A DNA stretch of 64,000 nt from JAKFWI01 sp035549875 (GTDB taxonomy: Bacteria; Pseudomonadota; Alphaproteobacteria; Caulobacterales; Aquidulcibacteraceae): assembly GCA_035549875.1 (NCBI GenBank), contig DASZPV010000066.1:1-64000 (forward strand), in the 5' to 3' direction. Made by a program: the position numbers and the translations under genes. Shown here one piece after another: positions 1 to 8,576 of the stretch (its first letter is position 1; the number at the start of each line of letters is the position of its first letter). Below the pieces are notes generated by a model, which saw nothing but the letters and a program-made list of their open reading frames with translations, was not told where the DNA came from and ran no database searches.

Positions 1-560
1 CGCCCGACGACATCCGCGCCGGTCACGCCGAGCAACTTTTTCAAGTACTCAGCGCCGAGCAAAGCGGCGTAGGTGATCGCGAGACAAAGAATTAGCGCCG
101 CTAACACGGCGGCGCTGTGAAGGGGGTCGGCGCGCCCCGTCAGCAGCACTATGGCGGCAAGCGCGCCAGGACCGGCAATAATAGGAAACGCGAGCGGGAA
201 GACGGCGATATCCCTCGGCGCCATCGCCTCACGGTGCTCTGCCGCATTGATTGCCGATAGCCCCGCCCGACCGCCAAAGGTAAGGGTGATCGCTTGCAGG
301 AATAGCAGAACGCCCGCAGCGAACCTGAAAGCCGGCAAGGAGACGCGCATCCAGGCGAGCACGGGATTTCCGGCCACTGCGAACGCCAGCATGAGAATCC
401 CGGCAATCACGACCGAACGCCAGGCGAGTCCCCCACGCTCTCCAAGATGAACGCCTGCCGTAAGGCCGGCATACACCGCCGCCGCCTCGATCGGGCCGAT
501 CGTCACGAAGAGCGTAACGAAGGACGAGAGCATGAAAGACATAAGATCGGGCGCAATCAT
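1..560 (-). CDS. MarC family integral membrane protein (3' end outside window)
   Basis: The reading frame starts at the ATG at 560 and runs off the left edge with no stop, so about 186 N-terminal residues are visible. The peptide is very hydrophobic, with several membrane segments. It contains the stretch RDIAVFPLAFPIIAGPGAL, typical of the MarC/YhgN family of inner-membrane proteins. The family has about 200 residues and 6 membrane helices and no firmly established function; the old link to multiple antibiotic resistance was not upheld. An internal ATG (MSFML) about 6 codons in is an alternative start. It is divergent from the heat-shock operon on its right. Family assignment is confident, function unknown. 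Confidence 0.8.
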   Translation of the reverse strand, partial: MIAPDLMSFMLSSFVTLFVTIGPIEAAAVYAGLTAGVHLGERGGLAWRSVVIAGILMLAFAVAGNPVLAWMRVSLPAFRFAAGVLLFLQAITLTFGGRAGLSAINAAEHREAMAPRDIAVFPLAFPIIAGPGALAAIVLLTGRADPLHSAAVLAALILCLAITYAALLGAEYLKKLLGVTGADVVG

Positions 561-591
561 CCGTCAGCATGATAAGCGGCACGGCAGGGGA

Positions 592-618
592 TTGAAGAGA
601 AAAAGCCGCTTCCTAATT
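592..618 (+). promoter_or_regulatory. possible RpoH (sigma-32) promoter for the hsp20-hsp20-degP operon
   Basis: TTGAAG (592-597) is followed after 14 bases by CCTAATT (612-618), which loosely resembles the heat-shock promoter pattern CTTGAA...CCCCATnT. It lies about 95 bases upstream of the first Hsp20 gene. The -10 match is weak, so this is tentative and rests mostly on the identity of the downstream genes. Confidence 0.25.
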
Positions 619-713
619 CAAACGCGCTGAGCGCCTAATTCGGGCTCGGCCACGGGCGCCGGCGGTGTCCGGCGCGCCTCGTGATCCATGTTGCTTTGCT
701 TGAGGATATGGAA

Positions 714-1184
714 ATGAGGAGCTTGGATATTGCGCCTTATTATCGGTCGAGCGTGGGCTTTGACCGCATGTTGAACGTGCTGGGACGCGCGCAGCGTTCG
801 GCGGAAGTTGACGCGGCGCTTCCGCCTTACGACGTCGAACGCGTTGGTGACGACCGTTACCGCATAACCATGGCGCTGGCCGGGTGGTCTCCGCAGGAAT
901 TATCCATCGTCGCGGAAGCCAATGTCCTGCGGATTGAAGGCGCGCGTCGACAGGCCAGCGGCGAGCGCCATTTTTTGCATCGAGGTATCGCTCGGCAACC
1001 CTTCCGCTGCCAATTTGAACTGGCCGATTTTGTCGTAGTGCTGGGTGCAGCGCTCGAAAACGGTCTGCTGATCATCCATCTGCAGCGGCAGATTCCCGAG
1101 GCGATGAAGCCCCGCAGGATCGATATCGCCACGAGTACGCCCAGCCAGTGGATGCAACGGCCTGCCCGCGAGGCCGCTCAGTAA
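714..1184 (+). CDS. Small heat-shock protein, Hsp20/IbpA family (first of two)
   Basis: A 156-residue alpha-crystallin-domain chaperone that would hold unfolding cytoplasmic proteins for refolding by DnaK/ClpB. The N-terminus MRSLDIAPYYRSSVGFDRM is the classic IbpA-type opening, followed by the domain start YDVERVGDDRYRITMALAGW. The start at 714 was chosen because it matches family N-termini and has GAGG about 9 bases upstream; an ATG at 681 in the same frame gives an atypical extension. The C-terminal part (ARQPFRCQFELADFVVVLGAAL) is more diverged than usual. It is 23 bp upstream of a second Hsp20 gene and 530 bp upstream of degP, so the three probably form one heat-shock operon. Confidence 0.9.
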   Translation: MRSLDIAPYYRSSVGFDRMLNVLGRAQRSAEVDAALPPYDVERVGDDRYRITMALAGWSPQELSIVAEANVLRIEGARRQASGERHFLHRGIARQPFRCQFELADFVVVLGAALENGLLIIHLQRQIPEAMKPRRIDIATSTPSQWMQRPAREAAQ

Positions 1185-1207
1185 CGTCACCAGCTAAGGA
1201 GTATGAC

Positions 1208-1684
1208 ATGAAGGATTTAATCCCCTGGAACCGTTCGCGACAGCCTATCCGGCAAGAAGACGCGATCCCGTTCCATAGCCTACATCGAGACATCAACCGG
1301 CTGTTCGACGATGCTTTTCGTGATTTCGGTCTGCCGGCGTTTGGCGCCAGCGGCCGCATGTGGCCGTCGATCGAGGTTACGGAGCACGAAAAGGACATCT
1401 GCGTCACCGCCGAATTGTCGGGGCTGGATGAAAAGGATGTCGAGATCGCTGTCGAAGACGGCGTCCTGACGATCCGCGGCGAGAAGCACACGGAGGTCGA
1501 CGACAAGGAACGCCGGTACACGGAGCGCTCCTATGGCCGCTTCGAGCGCCGCGTAACGCTGCCTGCCGAGGTCGAAGAGGAGCGCGCCAAGGCGACGTTC
1601 AAGAACGGCCTATTGACCGTGACGTTGCCAAAATCGGAGCGCGAACAGGCGCGGTCACGGCGCATACCAATTGTCAATTCGTAA
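1208..1684 (+). CDS. Small heat-shock protein, Hsp20 family (second of two)
   Basis: A 158-residue Hsp20-family holdase. The start at 1208 (MKDLIPWNR) has AAGGAG about 7 bases upstream. The alpha-crystallin domain begins near MWPSIEVTEHEKD and contains the conserved ELSGLDEKDVEIAVEDG and GRFERRVTLPAEVE segments. The C-terminal LTVTLPKSE and RRIPI (an IxI-like anchor) motifs are present. It resembles the HSP16.5/class A type, whereas the preceding gene is IbpA-like, so these are two different sHSP classes rather than a recent duplication. Gaps to both neighbours are under 40 bp, supporting co-transcription. Confidence 0.93.
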   Translation: MKDLIPWNRSRQPIRQEDAIPFHSLHRDINRLFDDAFRDFGLPAFGASGRMWPSIEVTEHEKDICVTAELSGLDEKDVEIAVEDGVLTIRGEKHTEVDDKERRYTERSYGRFERRVTLPAEVEEERAKATFKNGLLTVTLPKSEREQARSRRIPIVNS

Positions 1685-1718
1685 TCAAGGGACTCTTCTT
1701 TCGGAGAAAAATCTTCCA

Positions 1719-2888
1719 ATGGCACATCATGAAAATGCTCGTGTCATGAGGCACGAAAAAGCCAGGGGCCTGCGCACGCTCATGGTCGCGGTTTCGGCCT
1801 GCGCCGTGTTTGGCGCCGGCGCGATCAGCCATGCCCTCGTCGAAGGACATACAACGCCGCCGGCGCGGACATTACGCGACGGATCGCGCCCGCAAATGTC
1901 TTTTGCTGATCTTGCCGATCGGGTTAAGCCGGCGGTCGTCTCGGTTCAGACGCACATTGTGGAGGCGGCCGCGCCCGACGAGGCCATGCCCTTCGCCGAC
2001 CTCTTCGGGCGCTTCGGCCTGCCGTTCGATGCGTTTCCCGCGCCGCCGCGCGAAGGTATGGCGCAGGGTTCCGGCTTCTTTATCTCCGCCGACGGCTACA
2101 TCGTCACCAACAACCACGTCATTCGCAACGCACGCGACGTGCGCGTGACAATGGACGACGGCAAGACGGTGGAAGCCCGGGTCGTTGCAACCGACCCTCG
2201 CACCGACCTTGCACTGCTCAAGACGAAATCAGGCGGCAATTATCCGTTCGTGCGGTTTGCCAAATCAGCGCCGCGCGTCGGGGACTGGGTGGTGGCGGTT
2301 GGTAATCCGTTCGGCTTCGGCGGCACTGTCACGGCGGGAATTGTTTCCGCCCGGGGCCGCGACATTGGCGAAGGTCCGTATGATGATTTCCTGCAAATAG
2401 ACGCGCCCGTCAATCGCGGCAATTCCGGCGGCCCGACGTTCAACCTCGACGGCGAGGTCGTCGGCGTCAACACCGCGATCTACTCGCCCTCCGGCGGTAA
2501 CGTCGGGATTGCCTTCGCCATCCCTGCATCTGTCGCCGAGCCTGTCGTGGATTCCCTGCGTCAGGGCCATGCTGTCGAGCGGGGATATCTCGGCGTGTCG
2601 CTTCAGGCGCTAGATGATGCGCTAGCCCGTTCGCTGGGCCTGCCTGACACGAAGGGCGCCCTTGTCGCCGATGTGAACATCGGCGGCCCTGCGGATCGCG
2701 CGGGCATCCGCAATGGCGATGTCGTCGTGCGCGCCGCAGGGGCGGCAATCGCGAATACGCGCGATCTTGCGAAGCTGGTTGGAACTCAAAGACCAGGTTC
2801 CGCTTTGCGCCTCGAGATTCTCCGCGATGGCCACAAAGTGAACGCCAGCGTGACTTTGGGGACAGCGCCGCATCAAAACGCCTCTTAG
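1719..2888 (+). CDS. HtrA/Deg family serine protease with one PDZ domain
   Basis: A 389-residue trypsin-like periplasmic protease. The N-terminus has an arginine/lysine-rich stretch followed by a hydrophobic segment (about residues 20-40), which could be a signal anchor. The catalytic triad is visible: His133 in NNHVI, Asp163 in TDLALLK and Ser236 in GNSGGP. A single PDZ domain fills about residues 290-385, so the layout is DegS-like rather than the two-PDZ DegP/DegQ layout. The start at 1719 was preferred over the upstream GTG/ATG because GGAG lies 13 bases before it and it removes a non-homologous extension into the preceding gene. The position behind two sHSP genes suggests a joint role in proteotoxic stress. 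Confidence 0.92.
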   Translation: MAHHENARVMRHEKARGLRTLMVAVSACAVFGAGAISHALVEGHTTPPARTLRDGSRPQMSFADLADRVKPAVVSVQTHIVEAAAPDEAMPFADLFGRFGLPFDAFPAPPREGMAQGSGFFISADGYIVTNNHVIRNARDVRVTMDDGKTVEARVVATDPRTDLALLKTKSGGNYPFVRFAKSAPRVGDWVVAVGNPFGFGGTVTAGIVSARGRDIGEGPYDDFLQIDAPVNRGNSGGPTFNLDGEVVGVNTAIYSPSGGNVGIAFAIPASVAEPVVDSLRQGHAVERGYLGVSLQALDDALARSLGLPDTKGALVADVNIGGPADRAGIRNGDVVVRAAGAAIANTRDLAKLVGTQRPGSALRLEILRDGHKVNASVTLGTAPHQNAS

Positions 2889-2908
2889 TCTTGCCTAGCC
2901 GAGGGAAA

Positions 2909-2940
2909 GCGAGCATCTCAAGGTGCCTCGGGATGCTCGC
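2909..2940 (+). terminator. stem-loop after degP
   Basis: GCGAGCATC (2909-2917) pairs perfectly with GATGCTCGC (2932-2940) around a 14-base loop, 20 bases after the degP stop. There is no clear U-tract, so it may stabilise the 3' end or act as a weak terminator. Confidence 0.45.
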
Positions 2941-2991
2941 GATCGGGCCATCCCTGCCCGGGCGGGGGCGTCGCCCACATTTGTGGTTGTC

Positions 2992-3068
2992 TGGCGCGCC
3001 CAGCAGGACTCGAACCTGCAACCGCCCGCTTAGAAGGCGGGTGCTCTATCCAGTTGAGCTATGGGCGC
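2992..3068 (-). tRNA. tRNA-Arg (anticodon TCT)
   Basis: Read on the minus strand, the 77 bases fold as a complete cloverleaf. The 7-bp acceptor is GCGCCCA/TGGGCGC and the D-arm is GCTC...GAGC. The anticodon stem CCCGC/GCGGG holds loop CTTCTAA (anticodon TCT, reading AGA). A 5-base variable loop is followed by T-arm GCAGG-TTCGAGT-CCTGC, discriminator G and an encoded CCA. It lies between degP and the NDUFS4-like gene. Confidence 0.97.
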
Positions 3069-3073
3069 TTGCG

Positions 3074-3379
3074 TCAATGCGACCAAGGCTCTTTGCGTCT
3101 GAACGCAAAGTTATCGCTGTAAGCTTTGATGACGCGCTTGGGTTCTGTCGGCTCATAGACCTCATGTGGAATGGCGTGACGGCGCGCGAAAGCGAGGGCT
3201 TGTTCCTTGGAGTCGAACGCCAGCCTTACCTGTTCATTGGTGTCGGCCGAAGACGTCCAACCCATAAGCAGTTCAGTCGGCGGCGCGCGGCCGGGCTCGA
3301 ATTCGAGCAGCCAGCGGCGCGCACCGGCCTTGCCCGACTGCATGGCGTTCCTGGACGGACGGTAGATCTTCGCAAGCAT
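3074..3379 (-). CDS. NDUFS4-like complex I accessory protein (ETC_C1_NDUFA4 family)
   Basis: A 101-residue protein beginning MLAKIYRPSRNAMQSGKAG, the usual opening of the alphaproteobacterial homologues of the mitochondrial NDUFS4 (18 kDa) subunit of NADH:ubiquinone oxidoreductase. Typical features are LLEFEP, GWTSSADTNEQVRLAF and EAL-FARRHAIPHEVYEP. It would bind the peripheral arm of respiratory complex I on the cytoplasmic side. The start at 3379 was chosen over an ATG 12 codons upstream because family members begin here. It is 5 bases from the 5' end of the tRNA-Arg gene and not near a nuo operon, as is common for this gene. Confidence 0.85.
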   Translation of the reverse strand: MLAKIYRPSRNAMQSGKAGARRWLLEFEPGRAPPTELLMGWTSSADTNEQVRLAFDSKEQALAFARRHAIPHEVYEPTEPKRVIKAYSDNFAFRRKEPWSH

Positions 3380-3424
3380 GGGGCCACTGCCTAGCGCGAT
3401 TGGCGCGCCCGGCAAAGTCGCCGA

Positions 3425-3718
3425 TTAACGAGAAAGCACAGGAGCCGCGTCCAGCGCGTCCTTCAGCGCCTTTCCCGGCTTGAACCGCGCCTTGCGGCCG
3501 GCCGGCACTTTTACCTCTTCGCCGGTCTGCGGATTGCGCGCCTTGCGTGCAGCGGTATCCTTGACCTCGAACACGCCAAAATTCGGAATGCGCACGTCGT
3601 CGCGGCGCTTCAGCGCCTCGAACATCACGTCAAACACGGCGTCCACAACATCGGCGGCGACGGCGCGGGCGTGCGGCGCGCGGTTGGAAACCTCGTTGAT
3701 CAGCTCGGCCTTATTCAC
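3425..3718 (-). CDS. hupB: DNA-binding protein HU
   Basis: A 97-residue histone-like protein starting MNKAELINEVSNRA. It has the conserved DNA-binding arm region RIPNFGVFEVKDTAARKARNPQTGEE and VPAGRKARFKPGKALKD. HU dimers bend and constrain DNA. The length is usual for HU (about 90) plus a short alanine/serine tail. It lies directly downstream of lon, the conserved lon-hupB order of many Proteobacteria. A good TTGACA-type promoter in the gap (3749-3777) indicates it is also transcribed on its own. Confidence 0.95.
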   Translation of the reverse strand: MNKAELINEVSNRAPHARAVAADVVDAVFDVMFEALKRRDDVRIPNFGVFEVKDTAARKARNPQTGEEVKVPAGRKARFKPGKALKDALDAAPVLSR

Positions 3719-3748
3719 AGGCGTCCCCTCTGTATGTGCAAGGCGCGC

Positions 3749-3777
3749 ATAGGAAAGCCGGCCCCCGCCATTGTCAA
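3749..3777 (-). promoter_or_regulatory. predicted promoter of the HU gene
   Basis: On the minus strand TTGACA (3772-3777) is followed after exactly 17 bases by TCCTAT (3749-3754), about 30 bases before the HU start. The -35 is a perfect consensus and the -10 is poor, as is usual in Alphaproteobacteria. Confidence 0.45.
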
Positions 3778-3852
3778 AGCCAAAGGCGAAGGCCGGCCTT
3801 ACTTTATTGTTATTTTCGCAGCAAAGCGTGTCTTGACATCGGTTGTTGAACC

Positions 3853-6255
3853 CTAGTGCGGCCGAACCTCTCCCTCCGAGCCGACGTCACGCAGCGCGTG
3901 GCGCTCTTCGGCAAGCTGATCTTCCTCGCTCCAGTCTATAGGCGTCAGCGGCCGCGTAAGCGCGTGCGTCAGCACTTCATCAACGATCGAAACGGGGATG
4001 ATCTTCAGGTTGGTCTTCACGTTGTCTGGAATGTCCGCGAGATCCTTCTCGTTATCCTTCGGGATCAAGACGGTTTTTATTCCGCCGCGCAAAGCCGCGA
4101 GCAGCTTTTCCTTGAGCCCGCCGATCGGCAGCACGCGTCCGCGTAAAGTCACCTCGCCGGTCATTGCGACCTCACTCTTCACGGCCACGCCCGTCAGCAC
4201 GGACACGATGGCCGTCACCATCGCGATGCCAGCGCTAGGCCCATCCTTGGGCGTTGCGCCTTCCGGAACGTGAACGTGGATGTCGCGGGAACGGAACACG
4301 GGCGGCTTGACGCCAAACTGCACGGCACGCGCGCGTACGAAGGAATTCGCCGCCGAGATGCTTTCCTTCATAACGTTCTGAAGGTTGCCGGTTACCGTCA
4401 TTGCGCCTTTGCCGGGCATCGACACGGCCTCGATTGTGAGGATGTCGCCGCCGGCTTCGGTCCACGCCAAGCCGGTGACTACGCCGACCTGGTCTTCCCG
4501 ATCGCTTTCGCCGTAGCGGAATTTCCACACACCGGCGTAATCGGGAAGATTCTGCTCTGTGATATCGACCTTGACGGCCTTCTTGCTTTCGATCTCGCGC
4601 ACGGACTTGCGCGCCAGATTGGCAAGTTCGCGCTCCAGCGACCGCACGCCAGCTTCACGAGTGTAGCGACGCACCAAATCGCGCAACGCGCCATCGGACA
4701 GCGAAAACTCGCCCGGCTTCAGACCATTCGCTTCCACCTGCTTCTTCAGAAGGTGACCCTTGGCGATCTCGATCTTCTCATCCTCGGTGTAACCGGGAAT
4801 GCGGATGAGCTCCATGCGATCCAGCAACGGCTGAGGCATGTTGAGACTGTTGGCGGTAGTGATGAACAGCACATCGCTCAGATCATAATCCACTTCGAGA
4901 TAGTGATCGTTGAACGTCGCGTTCTGCTCGGGATCGAGCACTTCCAGAAGCGCCGCGGATGGATCGCCACGGTAATCGGCGCCGAGCTTGTCGATCTCGT
5001 CCAGCAGGAACAGCGGATTGCTGCTCTTGGCCTTTTTCATCGACTGTATCACCCGGCCCGGCATTGAACCGATATAGGTGCGCCTGTGCCCGCGGATTTC
5101 CGCCTCGTCGCGCACGCCGCCAAGCGACATGCGCACGAAATCGCGGCCGGTTGCTTTGGCGATCGACTTGCCAAGCGAGGTTTTGCCAACGCCTGGCGGG
5201 CCGACAAGGCACAGGATCGGGCCGCGCAACTTATTCGTGCGCGCCTGCACGGCAAGATATTCCAGGATGCGTTCTTTCACCTTCTCGAGGCCGTAATGAT
5301 CTTCGTCGAGAATTTTTTCGGCTTTGATCAGGTCTTTCTGCACCTTCTTGCGCGTGTTCCACGGCAGGGACAGCAGCCAATCCAGGTAATTTCGGACGAC
5401 TGTCGATTCCGCGCTCATCGGAGACATCTGGCGAAGCTTTTTGAGTTCCGCCTCCGCCTTGGTTCGCGCTTCTTTCGAGAGCTTGGTCTTGCGGATGCGT
5501 TCTTCCAGTTCCGCCAGGTCGTCGCGGCCTTCGTCGCCGTCGCCCAACTCCTTCTGGATCGCCTTCATCTGCTCGTTGAGATAATATTCGCGTTGCGTCT
5601 TCTCCATTTGACGCTTCACGCGATTGCGGATTTTTCGCTCCACCTGCAGCACGCCGATTTCGCCTTCGATCAGGCCCAGCACCTTTTCCAGACGTTGCTG
5701 AACGTCAGCGGTTTCAAGCAGCGTCTGCTTGTCTGAAATTTTGATCGCCAAGTGTGCCGCGACAGTATCGGCCAGCCTACCCGGTTCGCCAATCTGTCCG
5801 ACGGCCGTGATTACCTCGGGCGGGGTTTTGCGCGACAGCTTGGCGAACGCCTCGAATTGCTCGGCCACCGCTTTGGCCGTCGCGCGCGCCTCGGGCGAGT
5901 CGGCGTTGGTTTCTTCAACGACATCAATCTCCGCTTCGAAGAACTCGGCGTTGTCGGCGAACTTGACAATTTTCGCGCGCGAACCGCCCTCAACCAGCAC
6001 GCGGACCGTGCCGTCGGGCAGCTTCAGTAGTTGTACGACCGTAGCCAGCGCGCCAACCGGATAGATACGATCAGAACTCGGATCGTCTTCCGCAGCGTCC
6101 ATCTGGGCGGCAAGCAGTATCTGTTTGTCGTTCCGCATCACTTCTTCCAGCGCACGGACGGATTTCTCGCGCCCCACGAAAAGCGGCGCGGCCATGTGAG
6201 GAAAAACTACGATGTCTCTTAGAGGCAACACCGGCAGCGTCTTGCGAACAGCCAT
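3853..6255 (-). CDS. lon: ATP-dependent Lon protease
   Basis: An 800-residue LonA protease that degrades misfolded and regulatory proteins in the cytoplasm. The N-terminal substrate-binding domain starts at LPVLPLRDIVVFPHM. The AAA+ module has Walker A GPPGVGKTS, Walker B LFLLDEIDK and sensor region ITTANS. The C-terminal protease domain has the catalytic Ser in PKDGPSAG and Lys in LPIGGLKEK. Length matches family members (about 800). The start is the ATG at 6255, preceded by AAAGGAG; another ATG 4 bases further upstream is out of frame. It lies between clpX and the HU gene on the same strand, with its own heat-shock-like promoter upstream. Confidence 0.98.
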   Translation of the reverse strand: MAVRKTLPVLPLRDIVVFPHMAAPLFVGREKSVRALEEVMRNDKQILLAAQMDAAEDDPSSDRIYPVGALATVVQLLKLPDGTVRVLVEGGSRAKIVKFADNAEFFEAEIDVVEETNADSPEARATAKAVAEQFEAFAKLSRKTPPEVITAVGQIGEPGRLADTVAAHLAIKISDKQTLLETADVQQRLEKVLGLIEGEIGVLQVERKIRNRVKRQMEKTQREYYLNEQMKAIQKELGDGDEGRDDLAELEERIRKTKLSKEARTKAEAELKKLRQMSPMSAESTVVRNYLDWLLSLPWNTRKKVQKDLIKAEKILDEDHYGLEKVKERILEYLAVQARTNKLRGPILCLVGPPGVGKTSLGKSIAKATGRDFVRMSLGGVRDEAEIRGHRRTYIGSMPGRVIQSMKKAKSSNPLFLLDEIDKLGADYRGDPSAALLEVLDPEQNATFNDHYLEVDYDLSDVLFITTANSLNMPQPLLDRMELIRIPGYTEDEKIEIAKGHLLKKQVEANGLKPGEFSLSDGALRDLVRRYTREAGVRSLERELANLARKSVREIESKKAVKVDITEQNLPDYAGVWKFRYGESDREDQVGVVTGLAWTEAGGDILTIEAVSMPGKGAMTVTGNLQNVMKESISAANSFVRARAVQFGVKPPVFRSRDIHVHVPEGATPKDGPSAGIAMVTAIVSVLTGVAVKSEVAMTGEVTLRGRVLPIGGLKEKLLAALRGGIKTVLIPKDNEKDLADIPDNVKTNLKIIPVSIVDEVLTHALTRPLTPIDWSEEDQLAEERHALRDVGSEGEVRPH

Positions 6256-6327
6256 TCATGGCTCCTTTCACGCAACGCGTTCCAAAGAACGCCTACGATA
6301 TCGGCTCTGGCAGCCGAGTTCAGAGGG

Positions 6328-6357
6328 AATGTGGCCCAGCGTTCATGCTCCTTCAAG
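6328..6357 (-). promoter_or_regulatory. RpoH-like heat-shock promoter upstream of lon
   Basis: On the minus strand CTTGAA (6352-6357) is followed after 17 bases by CCACATT (6328-6334), close to the alphaproteobacterial sigma-32 pattern CTTGAA-N17-CnCCATnT. It is about 75 bases upstream of the lon start, in the clpX-lon gap. Lon is a standard RpoH target. Confidence 0.45.
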
Positions 6358-6394
6358 GAGCAACGCCACAGGCCGGCCTTTCGGCTTAGACCTG

Positions 6395-7657
6395 TCAGCC
6401 CGCGGATTCGCCGCGCCGTTCCGAGTAGATGAGCAGCGGCTTGGCGCGCCCCTCAACCACGTCGGCGGAAACGACGATCTCTTCCACGCCCCGCATGCTC
6501 GGCAGTTCGAACATGGTGTCCAGCAGGATCGATTCCATGATCGAGCGCAAGCCACGGGCGCCTGTCTTTCGCTGAATAGCCTTCCGGGAGATCGCTTTTA
6601 AGGCATCCTCCGGAAAGGTGAGCTTCACGTTCTCCATCTCGAACATGCGCTGGTATTGCTTTGTGAGGGCGTTTTTCGGCTCGGTGAGGATTTGCATCAA
6701 GGCGCCCTCATCGAGGTCCTCGAGCGTGGCGAGAACAGGCAGGCGACCGACAAATTCCGGGATGAGGCCAAATTTCAGCAAATCTTCCGGCTCGATCAGG
6801 CGTAGCACTTCGCCCGTGCGGCGATCTTCTGGATCCTTTACATCCGCGCCAAAACCGATCGAAGCGCCTCTTCCGCGCTGAGAGATAATCTTGTCGAGAC
6901 CGGCAAAAGCGCCCCCGCAGATGAACAGGATATTCGTCGTGTCAACCTGCAGGAACTCCTGCTGCGGATGCTTGCGTCCGCCCTGCGGCGGCACTGACGC
7001 GACAGTGCCTTCCATAATTTTCAGCAGCGCCTGCTGCACGCCTTCGCCTGAAACATCGCGCGTAATCGACGGATTATCGCTCTTCCGGCTGATTTTATCG
7101 ACTTCGTCGATATAGACGATGCCGCGTTGCGCGCGCTCGACGTTGTAATCGGCGGATTGCAACAGCTTGAGAATGATATTTTCAACGTCTTCGCCGACGT
7201 AACCGGCTTCCGTCAGCGTAGTGGCGTCAGCCATTGTGAACGGCACATCGATGATGCGCGCCAGAGTCTGCGCCAGCAGAGTCTTGCCGCAGCCCGTCGG
7301 ACCGATCAGCAGAATGTTCGACTTCGCGAGTTCGACGTCCGCGTTCTTGGCCGCGTGATTGAGCCGCTTGTAGTGATTATGCACCGCCACCGAGAGCACG
7401 CGTTTGGCGTAATTCTGGCCGATAACGTAATCGTCCAGAACGTCCTTGATCTCTTTCGGAGAGGGGACGCCTTCCTTGGATTTAACCAGGGAAGTCTTGT
7501 GCTCTTCACGGATGATATCCATGCAGAGTTCGACGCATTCATCGCAAATGAACACGGTCGGCCCGGCGATAAGCTTGCGCACCTCATGCTGGCTCTTTCC
7601 GCAGAAGGAGCAGTACAAGGTGTTCTTACCGTCGCCCGCGTTGGCGTTCTTGCTCAT
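6395..7657 (-). CDS. clpX: ClpX, ATPase subunit of the ClpXP protease
   Basis: A 420-residue AAA+ unfoldase that recognises tagged substrates and feeds them to ClpP. The N-terminal zinc-binding domain has Cys16, Cys19, Cys38 and Cys41. Walker A is GPTGCGKT, Walker B is IVYIDEVDKI and the ClpP-docking IGF loop is present in GASIGFGAD. The length is standard. It sits 195 bp downstream of clpP on the same strand, in the usual tig-clpP-clpX-lon order. In Caulobacterales ClpXP also controls cell-cycle regulator turnover. Confidence 0.98.
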   Translation of the reverse strand: MSKNANAGDGKNTLYCSFCGKSQHEVRKLIAGPTVFICDECVELCMDIIREEHKTSLVKSKEGVPSPKEIKDVLDDYVIGQNYAKRVLSVAVHNHYKRLNHAAKNADVELAKSNILLIGPTGCGKTLLAQTLARIIDVPFTMADATTLTEAGYVGEDVENIILKLLQSADYNVERAQRGIVYIDEVDKISRKSDNPSITRDVSGEGVQQALLKIMEGTVASVPPQGGRKHPQQEFLQVDTTNILFICGGAFAGLDKIISQRGRGASIGFGADVKDPEDRRTGEVLRLIEPEDLLKFGLIPEFVGRLPVLATLEDLDEGALMQILTEPKNALTKQYQRMFEMENVKLTFPEDALKAISRKAIQRKTGARGLRSIMESILLDTMFELPSMRGVEEIVVSADVVEGRAKPLLIYSERRGESAG

Positions 7658-7852
7658 AAGCGCTCCTCAGCGGGGTCAGCGCTCGCGGAAACCGCCAAAC
7701 CTGCCCGCCGCCGCGTAAGACTGAACGAGTTCGCCTTACTGAACCGTTGACCAGTCTTGATGGATACCATCACAGCAAAGTCCAGGCCGCAAGCGGACTG
7801 GCTTCGTCCGTCCCGTTTCGACCGCCGGCACCCGGTAAAAAGCCGTTTGTCG

Positions 7853-8476
7853 TCAGGACGCTTCCCCGCTTTCGCGTCTTTCGTAAACGTGATCGACGAT
7901 TCCAAAGGCTTTGGCCTCTTCTGCGGTCATAAAGTAGTCGCGGTCCAGAGTCTTCTCGACGACTTCGTAAGACTGGCCCGTATGCTTAACGTAAATCTGA
8001 TTCAGGCGGCGTTTGGTCGCGATGATGTCTTCGGCGTGGCGTTCAATGTCGCTCGCCTGGCCGCGAAACCCGCCCGAAGGCTGGTGGACCATGACCCTGG
8101 CGTTCGGCAGGCAAACCCTCAGGCTCTTTTGGCCTGCCGCCAGCAACAGCGACCCCATGGAGGCCGCCTGCCCCATGCAGAACGTAGCCACCGGGCTGCG
8201 GATGTATTGCATCGTGTCGTAGATCGCGAGCCCGGAGCTGACAACCCCGCCTGGGCTATTGATATACATATGGATTTCACGTTTTGGGTTCTCGCTTTCG
8301 AGAAACAAAAGCTGGGCGGTGATCAGGCTCGCCAACCCGTCTTCGATCCCGCCGGTAATAAACAGCACCCGCTCTTTCAGTAGCCGCGAGAAGATGTCGT
8401 AGGCCCGTTCGCCACGGCTTGTCTGTTCGACAACCATCGGCACGAGGTTCATTAAGCGCTCGATCGGATCGGCCAT
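7853..8476 (-). CDS. clpP: ClpP, proteolytic subunit of Clp protease
   Basis: A 207-residue serine peptidase that forms the double-heptamer chamber served by ClpX or ClpA. The catalytic triad is visible: Ser106 in GQAASMGS, His131 in VMVHQPSGG and Asp180 in LDRDYFM. A short propeptide-like N-terminus precedes the conserved ERAYDIFSRLLKERV. Length and sequence match the housekeeping ClpP1. It is 100 bp downstream of tig on the same strand. Confidence 0.98.
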   Translation of the reverse strand: MADPIERLMNLVPMVVEQTSRGERAYDIFSRLLKERVLFITGGIEDGLASLITAQLLFLESENPKREIHMYINSPGGVVSSGLAIYDTMQYIRSPVATFCMGQAASMGSLLLAAGQKSLRVCLPNARVMVHQPSGGFRGQASDIERHAEDIIATKRRLNQIYVKHTGQSYEVVEKTLDRDYFMTAEEAKAFGIVDHVYERRESGEAS

Positions 8477-8576
8477 GGATCGACTTTCAAGGAGATGCGC
8501 GACCGCCTGCCGCGCCCGGTTTGAACGGTCTAGATATTTGGCGCTTTGCGCCTTGCCGCAAGCCCCTGGGGCGTGA

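Noticed and set aside
4270..5067. Long ORF on + inside lon (265 codons) and others like it
   Set aside because: Antisense open frames are expected in GC-rich genes with third-position GC bias; peptides show no domain, and Lon is complete on the other strand.
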